Source: Clavulina sp. PMI_390 (Eukaryota > Basidiomycota > Agaricomycetes > Cantharellales > Hydnaceae). Taken from it: 54,736 nt of DNA. The stretch lies in the NCBI GenBank assembly GCA_015039315.1, contig WIDE01000159.1:1-54736 (forward strand), given 5' to 3'. Position 1 is the stretch's first letter; the number at the start of each line of letters is the position of its first letter. The translations under genes and the position numbers were made by a program. The notes under the pieces are model-generated. The model was not told the DNA's origin and ran no database searches. It saw only the letters and a program-made list of their open reading frames with translations. Positions 10,817 to 23,253 of the stretch are shown piece after piece.

Positions 10817-11894
10817 TTACATCTTCTTGGACTTCCAGACGGCGAACTTGACCTTGCCAATCATGGGAGGAGGCAGGGTTGGAGGAACAGCATCAAGGAC
10901 AAGCTCCCAGTCAGACCCCAGTGCCTCGTTGTAGGTGTCGATAGTCACGGAGTAGGGTGGGCCATCGGTACGGTCGCCGTCAATGGGGAAGACCACTGCA
11001 GCGAAGACACCTCCAGGCTTGATCAGGCGGGTGGCAGCCTCAGCGTAGGCGGCACGAATGACGGGCGGAATGGCGACGAAGAAACTATAGAATACATCAG
11101 CCACCTCAGTACGATATGTCCAAGTTTGAAGGCGGATATTGCTTACGTGTAGTCGTAGATGATGTCATATCCTTCGCCGGCGGCCATGGTGAAGTAGTTC
11201 TCATCGAGGAGCTCCATCTTCCCATCCGTTGCCTCCTTGGGAGCAGCCGCAAGGACCCTAAATTAATCGAATGAGCCATGCTGACAATCATGAGTCCTAG
11301 TAATGAATGACTGACTCTTGACCCTTCTTGACTGCAGTTGCGCTTGAGTCAACACCGACCGCATCGTACCCAGCCTTGGCAAAGATCACAACATCCTCTC
11401 CCTTTGTAGTAAGAATTATTGAGTCACCAGTTGGTTGATAGATGGAAACGTTTCTAGCGTACCGTTCCTGCGCCACCAACGAGGACTTTCCCGCTCTTGG
11501 GGAAGGCCTCACTTTTCATCTGGAAGAACTGAACTGGGGCGTTGATGCGAACGTTGGCCCACGGAGTAACACCTAGATTCATTATCCCGGGGCGATAATT
11601 AGCAATGCGGCGACTAAAATGAAAAAGTATGGGATGATCCGCACCTTCTTGCCTAGAGTCATACCCGGTCATTCAAGTGGGTAATACTATTAGCACACAT
11701 CCTGCGGAGCCCCAAGATCGGATCGAGCTGGTGAAAAATGCATACCAGACTTTCTCCCAACCGTCTGTCTCGATGGCCTTCTTGGCATCAGAGGCGTCCT
11801 TACCACCGTCGTTCTCAGCCATGATTTGGCCGAGACGGTTGAAGGCCTTTTGGTGCATCTCATTGCGCCCGAGAGAAGAAGCGGCAGAGGCCAT
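10817..11894 (-). CDS. Thiol/halide S-methyltransferase (TPMT/HOL family), copy 2
   Basis: Tandem paralog of the gene at 5551-6744, 243 residues from six exons: 11894-11746, microexon 11652-11645 (8 bases), 11572-11463, 11401-11316, 11257-11147 and 11084-10817. The first exon (149 bases), the microexon and the fourth (86) and fifth (111) exons have the same lengths as in copy 1; the intron splitting copy 1's C-terminal exon is absent here. The microexon restores W-Q-E-G-V-T-P-W. The SAM loop reads VLVGGAGTG then EDVVIFAKAGYDAVGVDSS, so the usual P-G-C-G-x-G core is changed to G-G-A-G-T-G; the glycines are kept but Pro and Cys are lost. DIIYDYTFF and IKPGGVFAAVVFP are conserved. It likely methylates a small thiol or halide, but the changed loop leaves altered substrate use or activity possible. 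Confidence 0.9.
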
Positions 11895-11981
11895 TTTTTG
11901 TTATCGCAAGCTGGGAGAGGGGTGTTTGTGTGGATTGAAGATTGGAGGAGTGAGGTGAAGGGTCATGCTCACAGTTGGCGC

Positions 11982-11989
11982 CTTATAAG
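11982..11989 (-). promoter_or_regulatory. TATA box of methyltransferase copy 2
   Basis: CTTATAAG, 88 bases upstream of the ATG at 11894, identical to the octamer upstream of copy 1. Confidence 0.5.
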
Positions 11990-12090
11990 CCGTTCGAGCT
12001 GTATTGTTGGCCACAACTCCTGACTAGCTTGGAGCACACATGCGATGACGGCGCCAATGAGTCTTCTCACGTTCAAGTACCCGACCTTCC

Positions 12091-12108
12091 TTCTTCTTCT
12101 TCTTCTTC
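12091..12108. repeat. TTC microsatellite
   Basis: Six TTC units in the divergent promoter region. The pyrimidine tract may act as a promoter element for ERB1, which is only a guess. Confidence 0.5.
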
Positions 12109-12375
12109 CTTTGTAAGTGTTATCGCATAAAGTGGAATATACGCCATCACCATCACCGGCGATGTAGGAAATCACAATAGTAGAGAACCATGGCGGTCCG
12201 ATTCGGTGGGTTTCGATCCTGCGATTTCTGCGGGGGTTGAGGCTATTCCACGGCCCCAGACTTGGCAACTTTAACAGGTTTTTGGGAACCACCGTGACCA
12301 AGGGACAAGATATGTGAATGGGACAGGTCACATGACCTGATCTCAGGTCGAACAAAGTTCTCGAAAATCTTGCCT

Positions 12376-15180
12376 ATGGCTCCGCCCAAGCCAAACCTCT
12401 CCAAGGCCAACACCACACTGAAAAGAAAAAGAGATTCAGCTGTAAAAGAATCGCTACTGTCAACCGCTCCCAAAAATGCGATTAATGTATCACAACTAGA
12501 CGTCGATGAAGACTCGGATGTAGAAGAGGCTGCTTCTGGGTCTGGTTCTGGAGACGATTCCGATGCTGAAAGCTTTCCCGAGGTTGATGCAGAGGATGAT
12601 GACGAGGACTCAGATGCTGATTCCGGCCAGGATGATGATGAAGACCAGGACAGTGACGACAGTTACCTGGTCGAAGACTCGGATTTTGTCGACTCTATAG
12701 ACTCGGGAGACGAGAATGAGAATGAGGTGGAGGACGACGAGATATATACAGGCCCGAAGGCCCGCACTGTCATTTCTAAAATCACGGGGAGACCGAAGCG
12801 TGTCTACCCTGAAATTGAACCAGACTACGACTCAGACTCATCGACTGAAGAAGTGAGTGGCCACTGGCTTTTTCTACAAGTACGTATCTAATATTCGTTA
12901 ATTATCAGGACCCCAACCGTGTCGGGAATATACCTATGCATTGGTATGATGACTTGCCGCATATTGGGTATGACATCGATGGCAAGAAAGTTCTTCGCCC
13001 AGCAAGAGGAGACGAATTGGACAAGTTTCTCTCAACTGTCGATGATCCCACAAGCTGGTAAGCATTCAAGACCACTTATAGTGTTTCATATAACCGCCTT
13101 TTCACTCTTTCAACTTTTTAGGACGGCTGGGTTCGACAAGCTCACCCAATCTGAACAGCAGCTCTCTCCTGAAGAGCTCGACATCATACGAAGACTTCAG
13201 GCCGCCGAGAACCCCGACGCCAATTATGACCCTTATGAACCCACCGTTGAGTGGTTCACTGGAAAAGGCAAAGAGGAAATTATGCCCATAAGCGCAAAGC
13301 CAGAGCCGAAGCGACGATGGCAGCCCAGCAAATGGGAAAAACAAAAGGTAAGATGCTCGCCAGTAAAATTGTCTTTCGTGTACAGTCTCAGAACTCATAT
13401 AACTGTCGTGATAGGTCATGAAAATCGTGCGGGCTATTCGCGCAGGCCATATCCTACCCCGCAAACCCACAACTACTAAACCTGACCACTACGACCTCTG
13501 GAGCACTCCCGCATCCAATCACCCACCCCCTCTCCCTGCTCCCAAAGTCTCTCTTCCTGGTCATGCCGAATCATACAATCCTCCCGAGGAGTATCTGCCT
13601 ACTCCAGACGAGAAATCTGCATGGGAGAACACTGATCCTGAAGATAGGGACCGCAATTTCCTTTCCCAGAAATACGGAGCTCTTCGACTCGTGCCTGGCT
13701 ACGACAACTTCATCCAGGAGCGCTTCTCGCGACTGCTCGATCTCTACCTGGCGCCCAGAATACAACGGAAGCGGCTGAATATTGATCCAGACAGTCTACT
13801 GCCCAACCTACCAAGCCCAGCAGAGCTGAAGCCCTTCCCAACATTCGAGCTCTTGCGATACGAACATGCTAGCCAGCGAGTGCGTGCGATCGCCATCAGC
13901 CCAGATGGAATGTGGGTGGCAAGTGGAGACGAAATGGGCATCGTCAGAGTCTGGGAGACGATGGTGGGAAGGGAGGCAGGACGGTACAAATTCGATTCGA
14001 GGGTCGGGGCCATTGCATGGTGCCCCAGAGATGATGTCGATTTCTTCGCCGTTGGAGTGTAAGTTTTACCTTCCTAGTACCTTGTTTCATCTTCGCCTAA
14101 TATTTTGCTGCTGGTTGGGTTCCTAGCGATGAAGCGATCCACCTCCTCATCCCCCCTTATCAATCGCCCGAACGACTGGCTAACACTATGGCCACCCTCA
14201 AGCCCACTAACCCCCCACAACCAGTCCCCACCACTGCCACGACCCTCTCCTGGGCCGTCCCAGCTTTGTCGAATACTGTGTCTCCGAATGTCCTCCATCC
14301 TCATCTTACCATTCAACTCCAGCCATCATCTGGGCTAGTGAAGCACCTTACATTCCATAGGAGAGGAGACTACTTTGCTTCCGTCGGTGAGCCAGGTTAC
14401 CCATACAAGCTCTATTTGCAGCCAAACTGATTCATCTTGACAAAGGCGATAATGGGGCCGTCTGGATCCATCAAATGTCGAAGCGTAATTCTCAAGCACC
14501 CTTCAGGAAGGTCAAAGGCGCAGTTCAGCGTGTGCTCTTCCATCCATCAAAACCTCACTTCTTTGTTGCTGTGCGTCTTGAGATTGTTGTTCTTCTATGT
14601 CGATTCATGCTCATCGTTATCATTTGTCTTCCATAGACTCAACGCTATATCCGCCTGTACGATCTCGCAGGGCAAAAGCTTATCAAGACCCTCAAGTCGG
14701 GCATGAAGTGGATATCGAGTGTAGACGTGCATCATTCTGGGGACCATTTGGTCGTCGGCGGGTACGATAAGAAGCTTGCATGGTTCGATCTCGATCTGAG
14801 CGACAAGCCATATAAGGTTCTCAAGTACGTCCTATTCGCCACCCTATGTTTAGTTTCGAGCAAGTGTTGATCCGATGCATTCATCCTATTCCTCTATTTA
14901 TTTTCGCATCTGCAGGTACCACACAAAAGCTATCCGCTCCGTCACATTCCATCCATCATATCCCCTCTTCGCCACCTCGTCTGATGACGGCACGATCCAA
15001 ATCTTCCACGGCCGTGTCTATAACGACTTCACGACTGATCCACTGATTGTCCCGCTCAAGGTTCTCAAAGGTCACTCCGTCAGTGACGGCCTGGGCGTGC
15101 TGGAGATTCGGTGGAGTAAGGAGAAACCTTGGTTAGTCAGCGCTGGAGCGGACGGGAAGGTTGCTGTGTGGTGCAATTAG
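12376..15180 (+). CDS. ERB1: Ribosome biogenesis protein ERB1 (BOP1 homolog)
   Basis: Homolog of yeast Erb1 / human BOP1, a nucleolar WD40 protein of the Nop7-Erb1-Ytm1 (PeBoW) complex needed for 27S pre-rRNA processing and 60S subunit maturation. Eight exons splice in frame to 777 residues, close to yeast Erb1: 12376-12852, 12909-13057, 13122-13347, 13415-14058, 14127-14386, 14446-14570, 14637-14824 and 14916-15180. Domains in order: acidic Asp/Glu/Ser tract (about 40-155), the BOP1 N-terminal domain with [34 protein letters not shown] and [20 protein letters not shown], then WD40 repeats ([66 protein letters not shown]). The start is the ATG at 12376; an in-frame TTG two codons upstream is not needed. 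Confidence 0.96.
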
Positions 15181-15385
15181 TTCCGTGAGCCAGAGCCTAT
15201 TCATTGATGCGGTAGTGGAGATGGCTGTCGATTCTCGAATATAATTTGGGGTTTACTCATTCCACGCGAGGATAAGTTGGCTAGCTGCGCATAATAGTTA
15301 CATGATATCGGCAGCAAGGGAAAAAGAATGATCAGAGCCGTCTTGAGAAGGTGAGAAGTGACACAAATACAGGAGAGTGAATGGT

Positions 15386-16555
15386 TCAACGGAACGAAGT
15401 ACGAGAGGGTATTGGAGCCCCTGGGTAAGGCACGTCCCACAGCAGAGTACCTCTCGTACGGTAGTAAATTGGTTCACTATCTGTCTTCGGTTCACCCGCC
15501 ACCGTGGCCGTGGACTTCCTTCCTCTCTTCTTAGCGACGCCGCTGGTCGAGGCTAAAGCTTGAGATGCACTGCTGCCACGGCGTTGAGGGTTGGATTTAT
15601 TCTCTTTATTCGAGGTGTTGGCGATAGTGGTGAGTGGTTTGCTTGTAGTCGGAGCATTACCAGTGAGTGGAAGAAGATTGAATAACCGCATAGCAGCTGC
15701 ATCCCTTCGCGATGAGCGTACGGCGCGGCCCGAAGGAGCTTTGACAGGGTTGGGAGGCGTCTGGGGAGTGGTGTCGCAGTCTAGAAGTGGAGGTAACACA
15801 GATGCAGGGACCTTGGGGTTGCAAAAGGTGATAGTCGTATGGTGGGATATATCGGAGCTGGTAGAGGCTCTGCCGGCTATAGTGGAGATGCTAGAGGCTG
15901 ATGGTGCAGGTGTGCTGGCTCGTGGGGAAGACCTGGAAGATTGTCCCAGCGGGGAGTCAAGAGAGAGTGGAGGAGTGGGAGACAGCGCCACGGTGGAGAG
16001 GTGACTGTTTAACGCTCGAGTTGCGTTGGCTGCTGCGCTGTCGACGTCCTTGAGACCGCGGTGAGGGGAGATGTATCCGCCTGTGTCGTCAGACCCAACC
16101 CAAGGCTCGTAGGGGAGCGCAATCATCCTCCCTGTTTCGCTTTCTTCATCATCCCTCGCGAAATCTTCGTACCATGCAGCACACCAATCACAGAAGCACG
16201 TGGAATTAGGTTTGAAGTCTGATGTGCCAACGCAGCGACGGCATTCGGCGCAGCCATGCTCGCAATCGTCAACCTTGCACCAGGAGTGTTCGGTAGGTAT
16301 CTTAGTACGGTCTTTGTGGTCGGTACCTCCGCCACGCCCGTTATAAGAGAATGGCAGGGATCGAGGGTGGTGACCACTGGCGAAGTCTGGCATGCCTAGA
16401 TGGCGGTCCTCTGGGAATTGTCTTGGCCTCTCAAGAGAAAGAGGCGCGAGTTTTAGTGCAGGGTCGTTATATACAGGTGGGGCGTTTACGAGCAGGTGTA
16501 ACGGAGTAGGCGAGTCAAGTAAATCATAGTACGATAGCGATGAGTTCAGAGACAT
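15386..16555 (-). CDS. Uncharacterised Cys-rich protein
   Basis: Single-exon gene of 389 residues from the ATG at 16555; the frame stays open 68 residues further to 16759, but that part looks non-conserved. I do not recognise the family. The striking part is a compact cysteine cluster at residues 93-125: W-C-x4-C-x3-C-x2-C-x2-C ... C-x-C-x2-C-x-x-W-Y, eight cysteines that could bind zinc. The rest is low complexity: Ser/Thr/Pro-rich 190-270, then a basic stretch with KKRGRKS near 350 that could be a nuclear signal. The C-terminus IYYRTRGTLLWDVPYPGAPI is ordered-looking and probably conserved. It is convergent with ERB1 (205 bases apart) and divergent from CWC24. A nuclear, zinc-binding regulatory role is a guess only. 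Confidence 0.7.
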   Translation of the reverse strand: MSLNSSLSYYDLLDSPTPLHLLVNAPPVYNDPALKLAPLSLERPRQFPEDRHLGMPDFASGHHPRSLPFSYNGRGGGTDHKDRTKIPTEHSWCKVDDCEHGCAECRRCVGTSDFKPNSTCFCDWCAAWYEDFARDDEESETGRMIALPYEPWVGSDDTGGYISPHRGLKDVDSAAANATRALNSHLSTVALSPTPPLSLDSPLGQSSRSSPRASTPAPSASSISTIAGRASTSSDISHHTTITFCNPKVPASVLPPLLDCDTTPQTPPNPVKAPSGRAVRSSRRDAAAMRLFNLLPLTGNAPTTSKPLTTIANTSNKENKSNPQRRGSSASQALASTSGVAKKRGRKSTATVAGEPKTDSEPIYYRTRGTLLWDVPYPGAPIPSRTSFR

Positions 16556-17045
16556 GAGCGATATCGTCAGGTTTGTGGCTCTGTGAAGGGGGAGCCTCTC
16601 AAACTGAGAGCGAAAAGCCGGGAGATATTTATACTCTGATAGCAGATGTGGTTTGTAGTAACAAAGAAGACAAACAGGCAGCAGGCGAGGCGCAGGGAAA
16701 AGACAAAAGAAACAGCCATGAACTCGAACTTCGATAACCAGGGGTTGTCTCAGATACATTACTGTACTGAATTATATTTATGTATGATCGACGAGTAAAT
16801 GAAACTCAGTTTCTAGTTGGTATGCCCGAAAGAGCGAAAGCGAAGGTTCTGGCAGAAATGAGTCAGCAGCCAGTGCGTCACTGACAAATCAACCGTAAAC
16901 AAACCGCCAGCTTTAAGGGCGACTTGCTCTGTCACTCTTCCTCGACCAGCTACCTATCCATCCCCAAGTCTACTTGGCTGGGGACAGGTTGTTGATATCT
17001 CTCTAACACCTAAGCCGCTCTCGTAAAGCCAAGCTGCCCACTCCT
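16556..17045. promoter_or_regulatory. Divergent promoter region, Cys-rich protein / CWC24
   Basis: A 490-base spacer between divergent start codons. The half next to CWC24 is C/T-rich, typical of fungal promoters near transcription starts. No specific site can be named. Confidence 0.4.
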
Positions 17046-18247
<1,202 letters not shown>

Positions 18248-18666
18248 CCTTATATTTTTATTATTTCATTGTATTGTACAATTGCACAGCAATCCATTCG
18301 TCCGTCCTCGAGCTGGGTGTGGGCTTCATGCCCTGGCCCGAGCTGATCAATCCAACCAAAAATTCTCAAAACAATTGTAAATTCAATATTGTTGTGTAGT
18401 GGTATCTGTTCTTGTTCTAAACTCTCTGTATGGACTGCACACTTGTTTTGTATGGAAGGGGGCAGTGTTTGCACCGAAGCGAGCCAAGCCCCGATCCAAC
18501 ATCTGCGAATAGATCTGCTTCAACACTGGGGACAGCATTCCGCAATCAGCGCCAAGAGAAAGGAAACACCACTATATACATAAGAACCTGTATAAATCCT
18601 GGGATCATCGAACGAAAGGCCTAACAACGCTCCCCTTTCCACCTCCTTCCTACCTAACTGCCCACC
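18248..18666. other. Intergenic, no gene recognised
   Basis: Terminator of CWC24 and promoter of the F-box gene. The start codon at 18667 has a good CCCACC context. Confidence 0.4.
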
Positions 18667-20446
18667 ATGTCAGAGAAACGAGCTGCGATTGCTCGCTTCT
18701 TGCGAGAAGTGAAGGATTTCAATAAAACTACTGTGAGATAAAACTATGACTGCTGATATGTATATCGGTGTCTCACCAGAGGCATGAACATTTAGGCTAT
18801 CACACCCACTCAGTACGACGACCTTGCACCGTTCCCCGAGCCGTTACCATATGATATTCTCATGATGATCATATCATTCTTCGCAAACGACAAAAAGAAG
18901 CTCGGCGAACTGTCTCGTGTCTCGCGTGATTTTCACTACGAAGCGAACAAGTATCTTTGGGCCAAAGTCTCCGTCTGGGGCAATACTCCCCTAGAGTTCG
19001 TTTTGCGCGCTGAGGACAGGGTCTCCTCACGCCCGAAGACCGCCCTGCACATTCGCGAGCTTGTCGTGAACATACCAACAAAGGCGGCCGTGCCGACTAC
19101 GAACCTAACGCAGGCAGCACTGGATTGGACTCCCGACGGTGTCACTCAAATGATTAGTGCCCTTGAGACCACCCTCTCCTGCGCGAAAAATGTCAGAGTG
19201 CTCCACCTTCAGGCAGATGGCCATTTCGCCGAGGTGTCGCAGGCTCTGTCGAGGTGGGCATGGAAGGAGAGTGAACCGACAGTAACTGCTGCAGTTCTCT
19301 CCAATGACCAAGGAGATCGCAGCTTACTTGCTAGCTCGATCGACTCACCTCGATATCCTAATCGCCTTACTCACCTGAAGGGGCTCGAAACGAATCTATA
19401 TGCCGCGGATGGGCTGTTGGGCTTTCTCGCTGCTCATGATAGTATTGAGAACCTCAAGCTCGACTGGCGACGAGACCGCTGGTATAACGAAACTGGTGAC
19501 CTCATGTATACCAGTCAAGATGATTCTACAAAACAGGCGGACTCTGCGGAAGAGCTGAATAAAGGTACCATTTTCGTTTCTGCTTTTTGAGTACATTCGA
19601 GCTTATCATGATCCAACTATCTTCTGTACTTCGATAGACAGCTCAGCATCCATTCACGAAGCCCGGCAATCACGTCCTGTCCTTCCCAATATTCATCGCA
19701 TTGTTGCGTATCCCCGTGGCCTTCCCGAGCTCACACGCGCTCGCCCAATCGAACATATTGAGACGACTATCCGAGATGCCGACGGTGTGCGCGAACTGAT
19801 CAATGCTATGGTGGTAACCTCCAAACCAGTAACGTGGCTGAAAGTGGTTGCGTTCTCTTATGAGGTGTTGGAGGAATTGATGAGGGGCTTGACCAACGTA
19901 CACTACGTTTCGTCTTCCGCTGTGCACGATGATCCTGCGCACGAGAGCACCTCTAATACTGGTACCAACGATATCAATGAAGGGGTCGGTATAGGGCGTC
20001 ACCTCCGAACTCTCGTCATCACCTCTCAGGCACCCACAAACGTTGCATCTCAAGAAGCCAATCACATACGCACCATTCTCTCCTGGCTCCGTACCCCCAA
20101 TGTTTTCGGTGAACTGCATACCCTGCGCTGGAGAGGCACCAGTGCGCCGCCTACCGCCGTGCAGGCCGCTCACGAGTACGCTCCTGAGAACCTCCGCTTG
20201 GTGGAAATCTTCGAGGTGGGACGCCTGGCGCTGAGGATCGTCAAGGCTGATTCGGATTCAGATCTGGATATGACCTCCAAGCCGGCGCCGGATGTAGTTA
20301 TAGATGGACGAGGGAAGTTGTGGGCGCGCTTCAAGGAGCCTGCACCACGGCCCGACGGGAGTAGATTCCGCGAGATCATGGCGCGGCATGGGGCACCCGT
20401 CATCAGGGATCATCGAGTCCCTATCGTCCCAGGCTCTTCATATTGA
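18667..20446 (+). CDS. F-box-like protein (LRR-type)
   Basis: Predicted protein of 547 residues from three exons: 18667-18732, 18796-19564 and 19638-20446, all with GT...AG borders and matching phases. The first exon (22 codons, good CCACCATG context) links to FPEPLPYDILMMIISFFAND, an F-box-like helix set followed by LGELSRVSRDFHYEANKYLWAKVSV, the usual F-box tail with the LW signature. The remaining 450 residues show leucine-rich segments (LHIRELVVNIP, VRVLHLQADG, LKGLETNLY, IENLKLDW, LRTLVITSQ, LHTLRWRG) as in basidiomycete F-box/LRR families. A role in SCF substrate selection is inferred. It is more distant in sequence from the F-box genes at 376, 27227 and 31881. Confidence 0.8.
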
Positions 20447-21940
20447 TCTGAAAACGAGACATGGCATAGAGCTTCTACGGCGAGGGTCACTGTCAAATGT
20501 ACAAATTCATAACGTCTCTTTTTCTACTCTTGCTGTAATTCTCTGTAATTGTTAATGCGAATAGTAAATCTTCCCTTCCGGTCCAGGCTTTCTCCTTGCA
20601 ATGATTTTTGCCTGTTTTTCTACGAGTGTCAGGGTAGAAGGCGTTAGAACCATGCCCAACATTGACTTTGGGACGCTGAGTTGTTGACGTTCCTCGGCAC
20701 CACAACCGCAGGCCTTAATACCCCTATAGCTCGGACAAATAGCTTCACCAGATTCTTGGTTTCCTTCGTTTTGTTTTTCTCGGTTTTACCGACTTGTGCG
20801 GCACTGATCACATAACGATGCAGAAGCCTCCTTCTGAGCAATCATGACCGTTTTCATGATAGTTTTAGTATCTTCTGGAAATCGATGGTCCGCGACGATC
20901 AAATTTGGATCGAGCGGGCCAGTATTGCCCGAGGAGGGGAGCCAGAGTTTATAATGATTGGCAGTCGTGACAGACTAAGAGATGATTCAGCCGCTCGTTA
21001 ATCGCTTATAGAAGCCGAAACTCGCCAGAGCAGTTACCGTATATCTTTCCTGGCCTTACTTACACCTCACTCAGTGGGAAAACCATTTGATTGAATAGGC
21101 GCCCCCACCAGACTACAGATATTGTAAAGTCCACCTTTGTGGATATTGCAAGACCGTCGAGTTAAGTATGTATCAAGTAGATTGCGTCACAAGTCTGAAC
21201 TGCAACTATGATGCAGTTGGTAGCTTTTATATAGCTATTCAAAGAGTGCCATGTTGACAAAACAGGAAGGGGCTTCGACGCGACTCCACATGGCTCGTAC
21301 TTCCTCATGGTCGCTGACAGCGGAGAATGTCCCACTTTCGGATCTCTTGGTTTTTCGGCTCCCATGCCCTTTGAATTGCTGTGTCTGACCAATAGGTATG
21401 CAGAAGTATCACGAATCAATAGTTACTGGTGGTGTTCACGCCAGGGGTGACGTTGGCATCAAGTCTGGTTGAGATATCTTCATGATTTATTGAAATATCA
21501 ATCCCTTTCAAGTGCGAGGTTGGTCCCAATGAACGATTGTAAAGATAAGTGAAGCTGTGGTCTTTATGACTCGTTTGAGAGAAAGCGTGGGAATCACTGC
21601 GGCGATTGACTTCAAGTGACTCGGTGACTCGTTTGTGAAATCTCACCAACACTCACAGCACTACATCTACAACCTCAGCACACAACATGAATCTGAAATA
21701 CCTCTTGATTTCCTTCCATATCGTCCTCGAATTTATCATGATGTCTGAAGTACGCTTACGGTTGAGAACTAACTCGGCGCTAAACGCTTGGAGCTGTGCT
21801 ATACACTCTTGTGCAGGTATCAGCATTGATATTAAGGAGTCACAAGACCTATCACTATAAATATTTGTTCCCGCCAAAACCCCTCCCTTCATCTTCAATC
21901 CCCCCCAACTTTGCTCACGCGACACTTTCTCAAGCGAGTC
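20447..21940. other. 1.5 kb without recognised gene
   Basis: Only short, non-conserved open frames on both strands. No tRNA or repeat is visible. The last part holds the promoter of the FHA gene. Confidence 0.4.
21856..21865 (+). promoter_or_regulatory. TATA box of the FHA gene
   Basis: TATAAATATT, 85 bases upstream of the ATG at 21941, followed by a C-rich tract near 21900. Confidence 0.55.
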
Positions 21941-22559
21941 ATGCAAGCCTTCCAACCTCCTCAGTACCCTGCCCTCGTTCTCTACCCTACGACGGAATCG
22001 TCGGGGTTCTCTCCCAAGATGATTGCGTTTGCTCCCACTAGCGCCGCCGTGCCCATTGGGAGGGCGATGTCCTGTAGCGAGATGATGGTGCCTGCTGAGC
22101 AGGACAATGGCTACTTCCCTTCCAAGGTTATGAGCCGTAAGCACGCCCAAGTCTGGGAAGAGAACGGAAAGGTTTGTGGCACTAGACAAAAAGCTCTGAC
22201 CCAACAGTGACGTACTCTCGTTCCAGATTTTCCTCCGCGACGTGAAGTCCACCAATGGCACTTTCATTAACGGCGAGAGGCTCAGCGCGGAGGGCATCGA
22301 GTCAGAGGCTCGAGAGCTCAAGAACAATGACTGCATTGTGCGTATGCGCGCTCTTACTGCTCTCCCTGCCTCGAGAAATCATGCACAAAATTAACTTTCT
22401 TCAACCCCTTCATGATAGTACTTTGGCATCAATGTTCTTGCGGAAGATAAGAAGACCATTGTTCATCGCAGAGTTGCTGCGACGGTTATGTGCATCGTCA
22501 CGCCTGAGGACTTTGCTCAGCTCTCGATCCCTAGCTCCGCCTTCCAGCACACTCTCTAA
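21941..22559 (+). CDS. Short FHA-domain protein (Far9/SLMAP-like, truncated)
   Basis: Protein of 160 residues from exons 21941-22171, 22227-22337 and 22419-22559. Almost the whole length is a forkhead-associated domain, which binds phosphothreonine peptides: VPIGRAMS, then KVMSRKHAQVWEENGKIFLR and the signature KSTNGTFINGERLS, ending in FGINVLAEDK. The sequence style matches fungal Far9/Far10/Vps64 and animal SLMAP, tail-anchored STRIPAK components. Those proteins are much longer, with coiled coils and a C-terminal membrane anchor. Here the frame stops at 22559 soon after the domain, so it is either a truncated duplicate or a genuine FHA-only protein that might compete for ligands. All three phospho-binding positions visible (R, S-x-x-H, N-G) are kept, so binding is likely intact. 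Confidence 0.85.
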
Positions 22560-23253
22560 AAAGTGTATTTTATACTTTTGTGCTATAATGCTTGCTTTCC
22601 CGCCTTCGAATAATTACGAACCTTCACGATACCTTCTAGATCAATTGTGCTGTAATTCCGAAATATAGATTTACAAAAAAAGAGCCGTGGAGTGTCGCAC
22701 CATATTCCAAATCTCTTCAAACTCAAGCAGGCCGAGAAATGCTTGAGCAATATGCCCAGAATTGTGAAAATGACTCCCTGATGTGATATAGGAGCATGCC
22801 GATTCTTACCACCCATATGGGGCTCATGAAAGCCGCCAGTACAGCCACTTGAATATTAATTACGACCGTCTGCAATATCACAGCGGATATTAACTTCGAC
22901 AGCATATTTATGGGTCACACGACGGGAAATGCTGTGATGACGGCACATTATGCAAGTCGGTTTGTTCTCAGAGAAGATGCTGCGATAGCGTTGTTCCTAT
23001 TTGGCTATTCTTTTGTCGATTTATGGCGCAGAAGCAGGGATACTCGCATGTCCGCGCGACCAGAGCAGGCTACCTTTTTGGATGGACGTCTCCTAGGTCA
23101 GGCGTTGTTGCGCTCCGCTGTGCCATCTTTCTCACCGGTCATACTGAAAGGTTGTATTATTTTGTGAATGAAAAGCAGACCGATAGAAGCAGGGAGCAGC
23201 CTTTGCTCAGAATACAGAAGGAACGGCCTTTGATATTAGACACCAAGGTCATG
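22560..23253. other. Intergenic, no gene recognised
   Basis: Between the 3' ends of the FHA gene and the P450 pseudogene. No coiled-coil or membrane-anchor continuation of the FHA protein is seen in the open frames here. Confidence 0.4.

Larger units (their letters stand above)
11895..12375. promoter_or_regulatory. Divergent promoter region, methyltransferase 2 / ERB1
   Basis: A 481-base spacer between divergent genes. It holds the methyltransferase TATA box and a (TTC)n tract. No further element is identified. Confidence 0.4.

Noticed and set aside
11572..11612. Alternative junction in methyltransferase 2 using an acceptor near 11615 that also keeps frame
   Set aside because: It replaces the conserved Trp with Cys and inserts about a dozen unconserved residues; the 8-base microexon gives the family motif and has a counterpart in copy 1.
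21653..22336. 227-codon minus-strand frame
   Set aside because: Antisense to the FHA gene, which has a clear domain and correct splicing on the plus strand.
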